Source of the DNA: Streptomyces abyssomicinicus
GTDB taxonomy: Bacteria > Actinomycetota > Actinomycetes > Streptomycetales > Streptomycetaceae
Direction of reading: 5' to 3'
NCBI RefSeq assembly: GCF_008974245.1
Contig: NZ_BBZI01000014.1
Span: 62,001-126,000, forward strand
Length of the DNA stretch: 64,000 nt
Shown here one piece after another: positions 26,466 to 35,190 of this stretch (its first letter is position 1; the number at the start of each line of letters is the position of its first letter). Under the pieces are notes generated by a model that had not been told where the DNA came from, did not search any database, and saw only the letters and a list, made by a program, of their open reading frames with translations. A program made the translations under genes and the position numbers.

Positions 26466-27308
26466 ATGCGTTTTCTCCCAGCCGTGGGGGTCGCGGCGGT
26501 GGCCTCGTCGCTGGCGGCGCTGGTACCGGCCGTGCCGGCGGCCGCCGACGCGGGAACAGTTCGGGGCGGGGCCTCCCGTGTCGTCGTCGGAGGGTTCCCC
26601 GTGGAGATCGAGCAGGCTCCCTGGACCGTGGCAATCTCCAGCCGCCGGCTCTTCGGCGAGACGAGAGCCGGGCACTTCTGCGGCGGCGCGGTGATCGGTG
26701 CGAGCACCGTGCTCACGGCGGCGCACTGCCTGGGCGAGCAGGTTCTGGGCACGTCCCCCGACCAGGTGCCGGACCTGGCGGTGATCGCGGGGCGGTCCGA
26801 GCTGACCGGCGCGGGCGGCCGGGAGATCAGGGTGCGGGACACCTGGGTGAATCCGGGGTACGACGACGTCACCAATGCCGGGGACTTCGCCGTGCTCACC
26901 CTGGCGGAGCCGCTGCCGAGGAGCGCGGTGGTGCAGGCCGCTCCCGCGGGCGACAGCGGGTACCGCCCGGGCGCCTCCGCCACGGTCTACGGGTGGGGTG
27001 ACGTCAACGGCTCGGGGGCCTACTCCCCGTCGCTGCGGGCGGCGCAGGTGCACGTCCTGGCGGACGCGTCGTGCGAGGAGGCCTATCCGGGGGGCTCGGA
27101 GGGCGCCTACACGCCCCGGGCGATGCTCTGTGCCGGAGAGCCCGGGGGAGGCCCGGACGCCTGCCAGGGGGACAGCGGAGGCCCTCTGGTGGCCAGGGGC
27201 CGGCTCATCGGACTGGTGTCCTGGGGCAGCGGCTGCGGGCAGGCCCGGAAGCCGGGGGTGTACACCCGGGTGTCCGAGGTCGTGCGGGCACTGGCCCGGC
27301 AACCCTAG
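26466..27308 (+). CDS. Secreted trypsin-like serine protease (S1 family)
   Basis: A 280-residue protein with a signal peptide (about residues 1-27, PAVPAAADA) and a short propeptide. The mature enzyme probably begins near VVVGGFPVEIEQAPW. The catalytic triad is visible: His87 in TAAHC, Asp140 in AGDFAVL and Ser237 in CQGDSGGPL, with cysteines placed as in chymotrypsin-like folds. The Asp at residue 231, six before the Ser, predicts trypsin-like cleavage after Lys/Arg. The ATG at 26466 follows GAGTGAGGA. A perfect inverted repeat in the leader suggests its own regulation. Confidence 0.93.
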   Translation: MRFLPAVGVAAVASSLAALVPAVPAAADAGTVRGGASRVVVGGFPVEIEQAPWTVAISSRRLFGETRAGHFCGGAVIGASTVLTAAHCLGEQVLGTSPDQVPDLAVIAGRSELTGAGGREIRVRDTWVNPGYDDVTNAGDFAVLTLAEPLPRSAVVQAAPAGDSGYRPGASATVYGWGDVNGSGAYSPSLRAAQVHVLADASCEEAYPGGSEGAYTPRAMLCAGEPGGGPDACQGDSGGPLVARGRLIGLVSWGSGCGQARKPGVYTRVSEVVRALARQP

Positions 27309-27378
27309 GGCGGCCAGGGACCGGGCACGGCGGCCCTGGGGTCCGCCGGCCAAGGGCCAGGTGCGGGGAACGAGCAGA

Positions 27379-27413
27379 GGCGGCCGGCCTCCCTGGCGGG
27401 GGAGGCGGCCGCC
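27379..27413 (+). terminator. Hairpin terminator between protease and DUF7455 gene
   Basis: GGCGGCCGGCCTCC pairs with GGAGGCGGCCGCC with one bulged base. It lies between two convergent genes and may serve both. Confidence 0.75.
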
Positions 27414-27467
27414 CTTGTCACCCGGCCTGTGCCGGATTAGCTCGTCGTGGGTGGAGTGTCGGCGCTC

Positions 27468-27704
27468 TCAGCGCTCTCCGTCGGGTTCGGCTGCGGCCGG
27501 GCCGGAGGACGTCAGTCGCTCCGTCTCGTCCTGTATCTCGGCGGCGATCTTCTTGAGTTCCGGCTCGAACTTGCGGCCGTGGTGGGCGCAGAAGAGCAGT
27601 TCTCCGCCGCTCAGCAGGACGACGCGCAGGTATGCCTGGGCGCCGCAGCGGTCGCAGCGATCGGCGGCCGTCAGCGGGCTCGCGGGGGTCAGAACAGTAG
27701 TCAC
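27468..27704 (-). CDS. DUF7455 small zinc-ribbon-like protein
   Basis: A 78-residue protein. CDRCGAQAYLRVVL and FCAHHGRKF provide two Cys pairs/His residues that could hold zinc, and the C-terminal part is helical (PELKKIAAEIQDETERL). It resembles the actinobacterial DUF7455 family, whose function is unknown. The start is the GTG at 27702-27704, supported by AGAGGCGAC upstream. In Streptomyces this small gene is commonly found next to parE, which is divergent here. Confidence 0.8.
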   Translation of the reverse strand: MTTVLTPASPLTAADRCDRCGAQAYLRVVLLSGGELLFCAHHGRKFEPELKKIAAEIQDETERLTSSGPAAAEPDGER

Positions 27705-28157
27705 GTCGCCTCTTCTCTAGCTCGACGAGCTGTCGTACCAGGGTCAACATCCAACCAGGCCGAAAACGTTCCCGCTCGCGGCTTTTCCTCGAAAGATTTC
27801 TTGGCGAGGCGGCTGTCTGCTGCCGGTTGGCGGCGAATGTGCCGTAGTGCGTGTCTTCGTGTCGTACGGGTTCGCGCTTCTTCCAGTGTCGGTCCTCCGA
27901 CGGCTGAACGCCGCTTGTTGAGGAGGACGTGCCCGGAGCCTAAAGGGTTCATGCCTGCCGCGGAACGTGATGTGTGCTTCACTCCTCCGAGGTATCGAAC
28001 GTCCATACGATTCTGGCTTAGGGTTTGATCGAGGACGAGGGTGGCGTTACATCGGCCTCATCAGGCATCGGTACTCTCTGGAGCGGTGACCGAGCCGTGG
28101 CGCGTCCCCCGGCGACGCCCAGACATGCCCAGAAAAATTCAGCGAGGAGCGAACCGC
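27705..28157. other. 453-base intergenic region before parE
   Basis: It is noticeably less GC-rich than the flanks and must hold divergent promoters for the DUF7455 gene and parE. I find no gene, no convincing operator, and no complete SOS box although TCGAACG occurs once near 27996. Confidence 0.5.
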
Positions 28158-30281
28158 GTGACCGCCGACACGACCGTGCCGTCCACAGCGCTGCTGACCG
28201 GAGCAGATCGGGACGGTTCCAACTACACCGCGCGGCACCTGCTCGTCCTGGAGGGACTCGAGGCCGTCCGCAAGCGCCCTGGCATGTACATCGGGTCCAC
28301 GGACAGCCGTGGCCTGATGCACTGCCTCTGGGAGATCATCGACAACTCCGTCGACGAGGCCCTGGGCGGGTACTGCGACCACATCGAGGTGATCCTGCAC
28401 GACGACGCCTCGGTCGAGGTCCGGGACAACGGCCGCGGTATCCCCGTGGACGTCGAGCCCAAGACCGGCCTCTCCGGCATCGAGGTCGTGATGACCAAGC
28501 TGCACGCCGGCGGCAAGTTCGGCGGCGGCTCCTACGCCGCATCGGGCGGTCTGCACGGCGTCGGCGCCTCCGTGGTGAACGCCCTCTCGGCCCGCCTGGA
28601 CGTGGAGGTCGACCGCAGCGGCCACACCCACACCATCGGTTTCCGGCGCGGTGTCCCCGGCGAGTTCTCCGGCCAGGGCGAGAACGCGAAGTTCGAGCCC
28701 GGCAGCGGGCTGCGCAAGAAGAGGAAGATCCCCAAGAGCCGGACCGGCACCCGCGTCCGCTACTGGGCGGACCGCCAGATCTTCCTGAAGGACGCCAAGC
28801 TTTCTCTGGAGAACCTGCACCAGCGTGCCCGCCAGACCGCCTTCCTGGTCCCCGGCCTCACCATCGTGGTGCGGGACGAGTTCGGCCTCGGTGACGGCGG
28901 CAGCAAGGGCGAGGAGTCCTTCCGCTACGACGGAGGCATCAGCGAGTTCTGCGAGTACCTCGCCTCCGACCGCCCGATCTGCGACGTCCTGCGCTTCTCC
29001 GGCCAGGGAACCTTCAAGGAGACCGTGCCCGTCCTCGACGAGCACGGCCAGATGACCCCGACCGAGGTCACCCGGGAACTCGGCGTGGACGTGGCGCTGC
29101 GCTGGGGCACCGGTTACGACACCACGCTGCGTTCGTTCGTCAACATCATCGCCACCCCCAAGGGCGGCACCCACGTGGCCGGATTCGAGCAGGCGATCGC
29201 CCGCACGATGAACGAGGTGCTGCGCAGCAAGAAGATGCTGCGCGTCGCCGAGGACGACATCGTCAAGGACGACGCCATAGAGGGCATGACCGCGGTGGTC
29301 ACGGTCCGGCTGGCCGAACCGCAGTTCGAGGGGCAGACCAAGGAGGTCCTGGGCACCTCGGCGGCCCGCCGGGTGGTGAACCAGGTCGTCTCCAAGGAGC
29401 TCAAGGCGTTCCTGGTCTCGGCCAAGCGGGACGCCGCCCAGCAGGCGCGCGCGGTCCTGGAGAAGGCCGTGGCCGCCGCGCGCACCCGGATCGCCGCCCG
29501 CCAGCACAAGGACGCCCAGCGCCGCAAGACGGCCCTGGAGTCCTCCTCGCTCCCGGCGAAGCTGGCCGACTGCCGCAGCGACGACGTGGACCGCAGCGAG
29601 CTCTTCATCGTCGAGGGCGACTCCGCGCTCGGTACCGCGAAGCTGGCCCGGAACTCCGAGTTCCAGGCCCTGCTGCCGATCCGCGGCAAGATCCTCAACG
29701 TGCAGAAGTCGTCGGTCAGCGACATGCTGAAGAACGCCGAGTGCGGCGCGATCATCCAGGTCATAGGCGCCGGATCGGGCCGGACCTTCGACATCGACGC
29801 CGCCCGCTACGGCAAGATCATCATGATGACCGACGCCGATGTCGACGGCTCGCACATCCGCTGCCTGCTGCTGACCCTCTTCCAGCGCTACATGCGGCCC
29901 ATGGTCGAGGCCGGCCGGGTCTTCGCGGCCGTGCCGCCGCTGCACCGCATCGAGCTGGTCCAGCCCAAGCGCGGCCAGGACAAGTACGTCTACACCTACT
30001 CGGACCGCGAGCTGCGCGAGACGCTGCTGGAGTTCGAGCGCAAGGGCGTCCGCTACAAGGACTCGATCCAGCGCTACAAGGGCCTGGGCGAGATGGACGC
30101 CGACCAGCTGGCCGAGACGACGATGGACCCGCGGCACCGCACGCTGCGCCGGATCAACCTCTCCGACCTGGAGGCGGCCGAGCAGGTCTTCGACCTGCTG
30201 ATGGGCAACGACGTCGCCCCCCGCAAGGAGTTCATCTCCAGCTCCGCTGCGACGCTCGACCGCTCCCGGATCGACGCCTGA
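28158..30281 (+). CDS. parE: Topoisomerase IV subunit B (ParE)
   Basis: A 707-residue type IIA topoisomerase ATPase subunit that works with ParC to decatenate chromosomes. The GHKL ATPase begins with VRKRPGMYIGSTDSRGLMHC; ATP contacts are in EIIDNSVDEALGG, DNGRGIPVD and KLHAGGKFGGGSYAASGGLH. TOPRIM residues are in FIVEGDSALGTAK and MTDADVDGSHIR, with RYKGLGEMDADQL near the end. The GTG at 28158 is preceded by GAGGAG; an ATG at 28125 is in frame but less well placed. A second GyrB would be expected near the origin. Its partner parC lies 6 kb downstream on the other strand. Confidence 0.93.
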   Translation: MTADTTVPSTALLTGADRDGSNYTARHLLVLEGLEAVRKRPGMYIGSTDSRGLMHCLWEIIDNSVDEALGGYCDHIEVILHDDASVEVRDNGRGIPVDVEPKTGLSGIEVVMTKLHAGGKFGGGSYAASGGLHGVGASVVNALSARLDVEVDRSGHTHTIGFRRGVPGEFSGQGENAKFEPGSGLRKKRKIPKSRTGTRVRYWADRQIFLKDAKLSLENLHQRARQTAFLVPGLTIVVRDEFGLGDGGSKGEESFRYDGGISEFCEYLASDRPICDVLRFSGQGTFKETVPVLDEHGQMTPTEVTRELGVDVALRWGTGYDTTLRSFVNIIATPKGGTHVAGFEQAIARTMNEVLRSKKMLRVAEDDIVKDDAIEGMTAVVTVRLAEPQFEGQTKEVLGTSAARRVVNQVVSKELKAFLVSAKRDAAQQARAVLEKAVAAARTRIAARQHKDAQRRKTALESSSLPAKLADCRSDDVDRSELFIVEGDSALGTAKLARNSEFQALLPIRGKILNVQKSSVSDMLKNAECGAIIQVIGAGSGRTFDIDAARYGKIIMMTDADVDGSHIRCLLLTLFQRYMRPMVEAGRVFAAVPPLHRIELVQPKRGQDKYVYTYSDRELRETLLEFERKGVRYKDSIQRYKGLGEMDADQLAETTMDPRHRTLRRINLSDLEAAEQVFDLLMGNDVAPRKEFISSSAATLDRSRIDA

Positions 30282-30339
30282 CCGCGAGCCGGCCGCGCCG
30301 GTCTCCGGTCCGTCGTACGCCGCGGGCCGGCCATGTGTT

Positions 30340-30369
30340 CCGCCCGGGTGTCCTCGGACGCCCGGGCGG
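30340..30369 (+). terminator. Hairpin terminator after parE
   Basis: CCGCCCGGG (30340-30348) pairs perfectly with CCCGGGCGG (30361-30369), about 60 bases beyond the stop. Confidence 0.75.
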
Positions 30370-30393
30370 AGGCATGTCCGGGTCAGGCGCGTC

Positions 30394-30421
30394 CGGGCGC
30401 CGGGCGCCGGGCGCCGGGCGG
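30394..30421. repeat. Heptamer CGGGCGC repeated four times
   Basis: Three exact copies of CGGGCGC and a fourth ending in G lie just after the parE terminator. Confidence 0.8.
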
Positions 30422-30488
30422 AGCCGGGCCCCGGTCGGGAGTGCCGCGCGGGCCGGCCCCGCGGATCACCCGTGCGGGAGATACACCT

Positions 30489-30511
30489 GTGACCGTTGAC
30501 TTTTCGGTCAC
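30489..30511. promoter_or_regulatory. Inverted repeat over a TTGACT -35 box before the symporter operon
   Basis: GTGACC and GGTCAC are separated by 11 bases and enclose TTGACT at 30496-30501, a consensus-like -35 hexamer. A protein bound here would block the promoter of the DUF485-symporter pair. The -10 is not clear. Confidence 0.45.
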
Positions 30512-30610
30512 CTGATGGGGTGAGAGAGCCGCCGAAAGAGTCCGGGATGTTCACGGTCTGTCCATCATTGTTCCTACGGCCGAATGGAGCCGTGGGACAA
30601 GGAGATTTCG

Positions 30611-31102
30611 GTGAACAAGCACGACGGTCGCGATACCGGAGAGGTGCGGTTCGACGACCCCTGGTACGACGCACTCGCCTTCGGCTGGGGTGAGACGGAC
30701 GGCACGGGAGAGCTGACTCCCGCGGTGCCGGCCGCGCGCCAGCCGCAGGAAGAGACCAGCGACCGCGCGGCCGCCGACGTCTACCTGGAGGTGCAGCGGA
30801 GCGCGGCCTTCCAGGAGGTGCGCAGCCGCTACCGCAAGTTCGTGGTCCCTGCCTTCGTCTCGTTCTTCCTCTGGTACGTGGCCTACGTGGTGACCGCCAC
30901 CACCGCGACAGAGTTCATGGCCACCCCGGTGGCCGGCTCGGTGAACGTGGCGATGCTCGCCGGCCTCGGCCAGTTCCTCAGCACCTTCCTCCTGACCTGG
31001 GCGTACGCGCGCCACGCCCGTCTGCGCCGGGACCGTGCCGCCCTCCAGCTGCGCTGGGACACCCAGGAGTTGACGCGTGGCGCCCGGGGTGGTGCCGCAT
31101 GA
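30611..31102 (+). CDS. DUF485 membrane protein, partner of the symporter
   Basis: A 163-residue protein. The first 85 residues are acidic and soluble. A DUF485 region follows from SAAFQEVRSRYRKFVVPAFV, with two membrane helices (AFVSFFLWYVAYVVT and VAMLAGLGQFLSTFLLTW). DUF485 proteins accompany ActP-type acetate symporters and are thought to be accessory subunits. The GTG at 30611 has GGAG seven bases upstream. Its stop overlaps the next start as ATGA, so the two are translationally coupled. Confidence 0.9.
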   Translation: MNKHDGRDTGEVRFDDPWYDALAFGWGETDGTGELTPAVPAARQPQEETSDRAAADVYLEVQRSAAFQEVRSRYRKFVVPAFVSFFLWYVAYVVTATTATEFMATPVAGSVNVAMLAGLGQFLSTFLLTWAYARHARLRRDRAALQLRWDTQELTRGARGGAA

Positions 31103-32691
31103 CGGGCAACCACCAGTCCCTCGTACTGGTCCTGTTCAGCGTCTTCGTCGCCGTCACACTCGGCATCACCACCTGGGCGAGCCGCAACCGGCACGGCTCC
31201 GCCGAGGAGTTCTACACCGGAAGCCGCCTCTTCTCTCCGGTGGAGAACGGCCTCGCCATCGCCGGTGACTACATGTCGGCCGCCTCCTTCCTCGGCATCT
31301 CGGGTCTCATCGCCCTGTTCGGCTACGACGGGATGCTCTACTCGGTCGGCTTCCTGGTCGCCTGGCTGGTGGTGCTCCTGCTGGTCGCCGAACTCGTGCG
31401 CAACTGCGGCCGGTTCACGCTCGCGGACGTGCTCGCGGCGCGGATGCGGGAGCGGCCGGTGCGGATTGCGGCCGGCACCTCCTCGGTGATCGTCTCGGTG
31501 CTGTACCTGGTCGCGCAGATGGTCGGCGCGGGAAGCCTCGTCGCCCTGCTGCTCGGAGGCACGGGCGGAGCGGCCCAGACCTGGACCGTCATCGGCGTCG
31601 GCGCCCTGATGGTCGTCTACGTGTCCCTGGGCGGCATGCGGGCGACCACCTGGATCCAGATCGTCAAGGCCGTCCTGCTGCTGGCGGGCACGCTGGTCCT
31701 GGGCGTGCTGGTGATGGTCCGCTTCGGCGGTGACTTCAACGAGCTGCTGAGCACGGCCGCCGACAACAGCGGCTTCGGCGAGGCGTTCCTCGCCCCCGGC
31801 CTGGAGTACGGCGGGAGCTGGACGGACCGCCTGGACTTCATCAGCCTGGGCCTCGCCCTGGTCCTCGGCACCGCGGGCCTCCCGCACATCCTCTCGCGCT
31901 TCTACACCGTGCCCACGGCCCGTGCCGCGCGCCGGTCCGTGGTGTGGGCGATCGGCCTCATCGGAGGCTTCTACCTGATGACGATCCTGCTGGGCTTCGG
32001 CGCCGCGGCGATCGTGGGCAGCGACGAGGTCCGCGCGTCCAACGAGGCCGGCAACACGGCGGTGCCGTTGCTCGCGCTCGACCTGGGTGGCGGAAGCGAC
32101 TCGACGGGCGGTCCGGTGCTCTTCGCGGTGGTGGCGGCGGTCGCCTTCGCGACCATCCTCGCGGTCGTCGCAGGCGTCACGCTCTCCTCCTCGGCGTCGG
32201 TCGCCCACGACCTCTACGCCTCGTTCCGCAGGGCGGGTGCCAAGCAGCGCAGCGAGGTGGCGGTGGCCCGGGTCGCCGCGGTGGGCATCGGCGTCGTCTC
32301 GATCGGGCTCAGCCTGCTGTCCGGCAGCCTGAACGTGGCCTTCCTGGTCGGCCTGGCCTTCGCCGTCGCCGCCTCGGCCAACCTTCCGGTGCTGCTTTTC
32401 ACGCTCTTCTGGCGCCGCTTCACCACCCGGGGCGCGGTCTGGTCGGTCTACGGCGGCCTGATCCCGGCGGTGGCCCTGGTGGTGTTCTCGCCGGTGGTGT
32501 CCGGCAGGCCGACGTCCATGTTCCCCGGCTCGGACTTCGCCTTCTTCCCGCTGGAGAACCCGGGACTGATCTCCATCCCGCTGGGCTTCGTGGCGGGGTG
32601 GCTCGGCACGGTGACCTCCTCCGAGGAGCCGGACGAGGCCAAGCACGCGGAGACCGAGGTCCGGTCCCTGACCGGAGCGGGAGCGGTCTGA
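31099..32691 (+). CDS. Sodium:solute symporter, ActP-like (acetate/monocarboxylate)
   Basis: A 530-residue transporter of the sodium/solute symporter family with about 13 membrane segments. Family landmarks include GSAEEFYTGSRLFSPVENGL, AIAGDYMSAASFLGISGLIA and LPHILSRFYTVPTARAARRS. The DUF485 partner supports an ActP-like monocarboxylate role, but substrate cannot be read from sequence. An insertion-like Gly/Ser loop (DLGGGSDSTGG) lies between later helices. Cotranscribed with the upstream DUF485 gene, and ended by a large bidirectional hairpin. Confidence 0.92.
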   Translation: MTGNHQSLVLVLFSVFVAVTLGITTWASRNRHGSAEEFYTGSRLFSPVENGLAIAGDYMSAASFLGISGLIALFGYDGMLYSVGFLVAWLVVLLLVAELVRNCGRFTLADVLAARMRERPVRIAAGTSSVIVSVLYLVAQMVGAGSLVALLLGGTGGAAQTWTVIGVGALMVVYVSLGGMRATTWIQIVKAVLLLAGTLVLGVLVMVRFGGDFNELLSTAADNSGFGEAFLAPGLEYGGSWTDRLDFISLGLALVLGTAGLPHILSRFYTVPTARAARRSVVWAIGLIGGFYLMTILLGFGAAAIVGSDEVRASNEAGNTAVPLLALDLGGGSDSTGGPVLFAVVAAVAFATILAVVAGVTLSSSASVAHDLYASFRRAGAKQRSEVAVARVAAVGIGVVSIGLSLLSGSLNVAFLVGLAFAVAASANLPVLLFTLFWRRFTTRGAVWSVYGGLIPAVALVVFSPVVSGRPTSMFPGSDFAFFPLENPGLISIPLGFVAGWLGTVTSSEEPDEAKHAETEVRSLTGAGAV

Positions 32692-32733
32692 CCGCGTCAC
32701 CTGCCGTGCGTCCTCAGGACGCACCGGAACCCC

Positions 32734-32780
32734 ACGGCCGGGCGCCCCGCGCACTCCAGTGCGCCGGGGCGCCCGGCCGT
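32734..32780. terminator. 16-bp bidirectional terminator hairpin
   Basis: Bases 32734-32749 pair perfectly with 32765-32780, and the loop can fold into a further 5-bp stem. It lies between the convergent symporter and Suc_Fer-like genes. Confidence 0.88.
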
Positions 32781-32798
32781 TGAGGGTCCCGCGGCACG

Positions 32799-33770
32799 TC
32801 AGGAGGCCGGGCCGTCCGTCGCCTCCTCCTCTTCCTCCTCGATCCGCAGCACGTCCATCCGGAGGGGGGAGCCGAGGGGTGCGCCGCAGCTCTCGGGGCG
32901 CGGCGGACCGGCCGAGTTCTGCGCCACGACCACACGCCAGCGGCGGCCGCCGGCGTGTGCCACGGTGGCCTCCCAGAGCGGTGGGGCTGCGTCGCCGCCG
33001 GCCGGAAGGGACCTGAGCTCGATGACGTCCAGGGCGTCCGCCGAGGTCGCCCCGGTCCGCGCCCGCACCGCGAGCTCGGCGGCCTGTCCCGGCCGCGGCC
33101 ACGCCGAGCGGCCCCGGCAGTGCTCGGTGACCACCCGTCCCTCCCGGGCCCGGTGCAGGATCTCCTTGACCGCGGGGGCGTCCACGCGCCCGTACGCGTA
33201 TCCATGGGGCAGCACCAGCAGGGTCGGTGAGAAGCGGTGCCCACCCAGGTGGGTGACCTCCCAGGTGCCCGTCACCCCGGAGGCGGCCAGTTCGGCGGCG
33301 AGCGGGCGTCCGAGGAGCGCACAGCAGCGGTCGCGGCGGCCGTTGGTGCAGACGAACGCCAGGGGGCAGCCGTTGTAGGGCACGGCGGCGGGCAGGGCGG
33401 CGTCGAAGGCCCCGGCTCCGCCCAGGCCGAGCGCCGCGAAGTCGATGTCCAGCAGCCGCTCGGGTTCGGAGGTGACGGCGCTGCGTACCCAGCCGTAGCC
33501 GGGAGCGGTGTGCGCGGCGTACACCTGCCGCACGGGGGGAGAACCGTGGTCCGCGTGACGTCCCGGTCGCCGGATCAGCGCGACCCGCACCCCACTGCCC
33601 GCCGCGGCGTCCTCCAGGGCGCGCCCCAGCGCGGGGTCCAGCCGGCTCGACGTGAGCGCCTCGGGACCCCATGGACCGGGCTGCTCCAGCAGCAGCCACG
33701 TCCTCGCGTGCACCGCGGTCCCGGCGATCGGCTCGTCCAGGACCCGTGACACGGTTGCGCACCTACTCAC
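32799..33770 (-). CDS. Sucrase/ferredoxin-like (Suc_Fer) iron-sulfur protein
   Basis: A 323-residue protein of the Suc_Fer-like family with a thioredoxin-type ferredoxin fold. The cofactor-binding Cys cluster is CTNGRRDRCC at residues 141-150, followed by THLGGHRFSPTLLVLPHG, the other family signature. A poly-Glu stretch (EEEEEE) lies near the C-terminus. A near-perfect iron box ends exactly at the GTG start (33768-33770), so expression should rise in iron starvation, with a possible role in ferric-siderophore reduction or [2Fe-2S] transfer. Such adjacency suggests a leaderless transcript, or that a downstream GTG is used. Confidence 0.85.
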   Translation of the reverse strand: MSRCATVSRVLDEPIAGTAVHARTWLLLEQPGPWGPEALTSSRLDPALGRALEDAAAGSGVRVALIRRPGRHADHGSPPVRQVYAAHTAPGYGWVRSAVTSEPERLLDIDFAALGLGGAGAFDAALPAAVPYNGCPLAFVCTNGRRDRCCALLGRPLAAELAASGVTGTWEVTHLGGHRFSPTLLVLPHGYAYGRVDAPAVKEILHRAREGRVVTEHCRGRSAWPRPGQAAELAVRARTGATSADALDVIELRSLPAGGDAAPPLWEATVAHAGGRRWRVVVAQNSAGPPRPESCGAPLGSPLRMDVLRIEEEEEEATDGPAS

Positions 33771-33789
33771 ACAGGTGAGCCTAACCTGA
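33771..33789 (-). promoter_or_regulatory. Iron box (DmdR1/IdeR operator)
   Basis: Read on the minus strand the site is TCAGGTTAGGCTCACCTGT, matching 16 of 19 positions of the Streptomyces iron box TTAGGTTAGGCTCACCTAA. It directly abuts the GTG of the Suc_Fer-like gene and contains a TAGGCT that could be its -10. Confidence 0.85.
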
Positions 33790-33890
33790 CCGGAGGGAAA
33801 GTGACGCTTGGGGGCGTCCTTCAGAGGGACGGTGGGCCGCGATAAACCCGCAAATCGATGCTTGAGACCTGAGAATTGGCGCGGTGCGAT

Positions 33891-34592
33891 TCAACGGTTC
33901 GTGCGTGGTGCGGGAGGATTCGTGCTGGCGACGCGAACCGCTTGGTCCAGGGACCGGTTAAACCTGCCTTCCGTGCTATCCACCGGCAGCAGTTCCTTGC
34001 TCGGGCGGCTGAGCTCCCAATACCGCCGGAAGGCCGGGCTTCGTACCACATTGTGGGCGAGAGGGATCAGATCGCTCTCGCTGAGTTCCCCCCATTGGAA
34101 GTGCAGCAGATAGTGGGCGTAGGTGAGGTTGGCGAAGAGGTACTGCCTTACTTCAGTGTGAGGTAGGTCGGGGTAGTCGTTCCACACTTCCGCCAAGGAA
34201 GGGTCGTCGAGTTGCATCTGTGTGAGCTGGACGTGCAGTGATCGGAGATCCGCCGCCGCGCTCCTGCGCAGTTCGGCGCGGGAGGCGGCCAGTTCCTGGC
34301 GTTGCAGACGCAGTTCTTCACGTTGCATGCGAAGCTGGACGAGCTGGTAGATCAGGGTCGTGACGACCAGAAGTAGCGCGAGGCCGGCGAAAACCGTGTT
34401 GCCTCCTGAGAAGTAGTCGCCGACCGCAGCCACTTCGACAGCCTTCGGTATGCCGCCCTCGCTGCGCACCACCCGTTCCAGCAACCAGTCACTGATGACA
34501 ACTGTTGCCAGGCCTACCAGAGGAATGGCCACCAGGGTCAGGAGCACCAAGACGCCGGTGGTCAGTATTGGCCGCAATCTTGTATGTGTCAT
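33891..34592 (-). CDS. DUF6082-type membrane-anchored protein
   Basis: A 233-residue protein. Two hydrophobic helices at about residues 10-38 (LTTGVLVLLTLVAIPLVGLA) and 62-80 (FAGLALLLVVTTLIYQLVQL) are followed by a coiled coil (RMQREELRLQRQELAASRAE), then a soluble C-terminal domain with NDYPDLPHTEVRQYLFANL and RRYWELSRPSKEL. This layout resembles Streptomyces DUF6082 proteins of unknown function. The ATG at 34590-34592 follows a run of G. The DNA is clearly less GC-rich than its neighbours and sits beside a transposase remnant, suggesting acquisition. Confidence 0.75.
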   Translation of the reverse strand: MTHTRLRPILTTGVLVLLTLVAIPLVGLATVVISDWLLERVVRSEGGIPKAVEVAAVGDYFSGGNTVFAGLALLLVVTTLIYQLVQLRMQREELRLQRQELAASRAELRRSAAADLRSLHVQLTQMQLDDPSLAEVWNDYPDLPHTEVRQYLFANLTYAHYLLHFQWGELSESDLIPLAHNVVRSPAFRRYWELSRPSKELLPVDSTEGRFNRSLDQAVRVASTNPPAPRTNR

Positions 34593-34837
34593 ATCCCCCC
34601 CACGTGAAGTGAGGAGTTTCTCCCACACCAGGCCGTCGCCCAAACTGCGGAAATGCGCGAGACGGGAAACTCGTCAGAGTGGCCGCCGATCGGGCGAACC
34701 GGCCGGTGTCCTGCACCAGCACGGGGCTCCTGTGCCGTCGAGAGAGATGTTCGGCATCTCATCTCATCAGCGCAGGAGCCTCGTTGATTTCAGACGGGTG
34801 CCCGGCCTGCGGTGCGTCCCGCGGGAGACCGGCCCGA

Positions 34838-35180
34838 TCACGTCCTGCTCGACGGCACGCTCGCCGAGTGCGACCGGGACGTCGCCTCCAGGAAGCACGC
34901 CGCCACGGCGTGAACGTACGGGGCGTGCCCGATCCCGCGGGCAAGCTGCTGTGGATCTCGTCCGCCCTGCCGGGCGGTACCCACCACCTGACCGCGGCCC
35001 GCATCCGCCGTGTCATCCGGATCTGCGAGAACGGCTTCCCCGCCAGGACTTCACCGTGACCCGGCGGACGATCAACCGGGCCCTGTCAACCGCCCGAGCA
35101 CCCGGCGAACGTGGCCTCATATCCTGGCGGCGGCATTCGGAAGCGAGCAGCGTGCGCCGGGGTGCGCGGTGCGGTGAGAG
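34838..35180 (+). pseudogene. Degenerate IS5-family transposase
   Basis: Pieces of one DDE transposase are readable in successive frames. LLDGTLAECDRD at 34850 is the first catalytic region. RHGVNVRGVPDPAGKLLWIS and ALPGGTHHLTAARIRRVIRI lie in another frame and end at 35059. RRTINRALSTARAPGERGL is in a third frame. They appear in the correct order for an IS5-type element but with two frameshifts and an internal deletion, so it is inactive. I cannot find its terminal inverted repeats. The 34593-34837 stretch before it has no recognisable gene. Confidence 0.75.
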
Positions 35181-35190
35181 AGGGCGCGAC

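Noticed and set aside
27990..28010. SOS box before parE
   Set aside because: TCGAACG occurs but no GTTCGA half follows at four bases.
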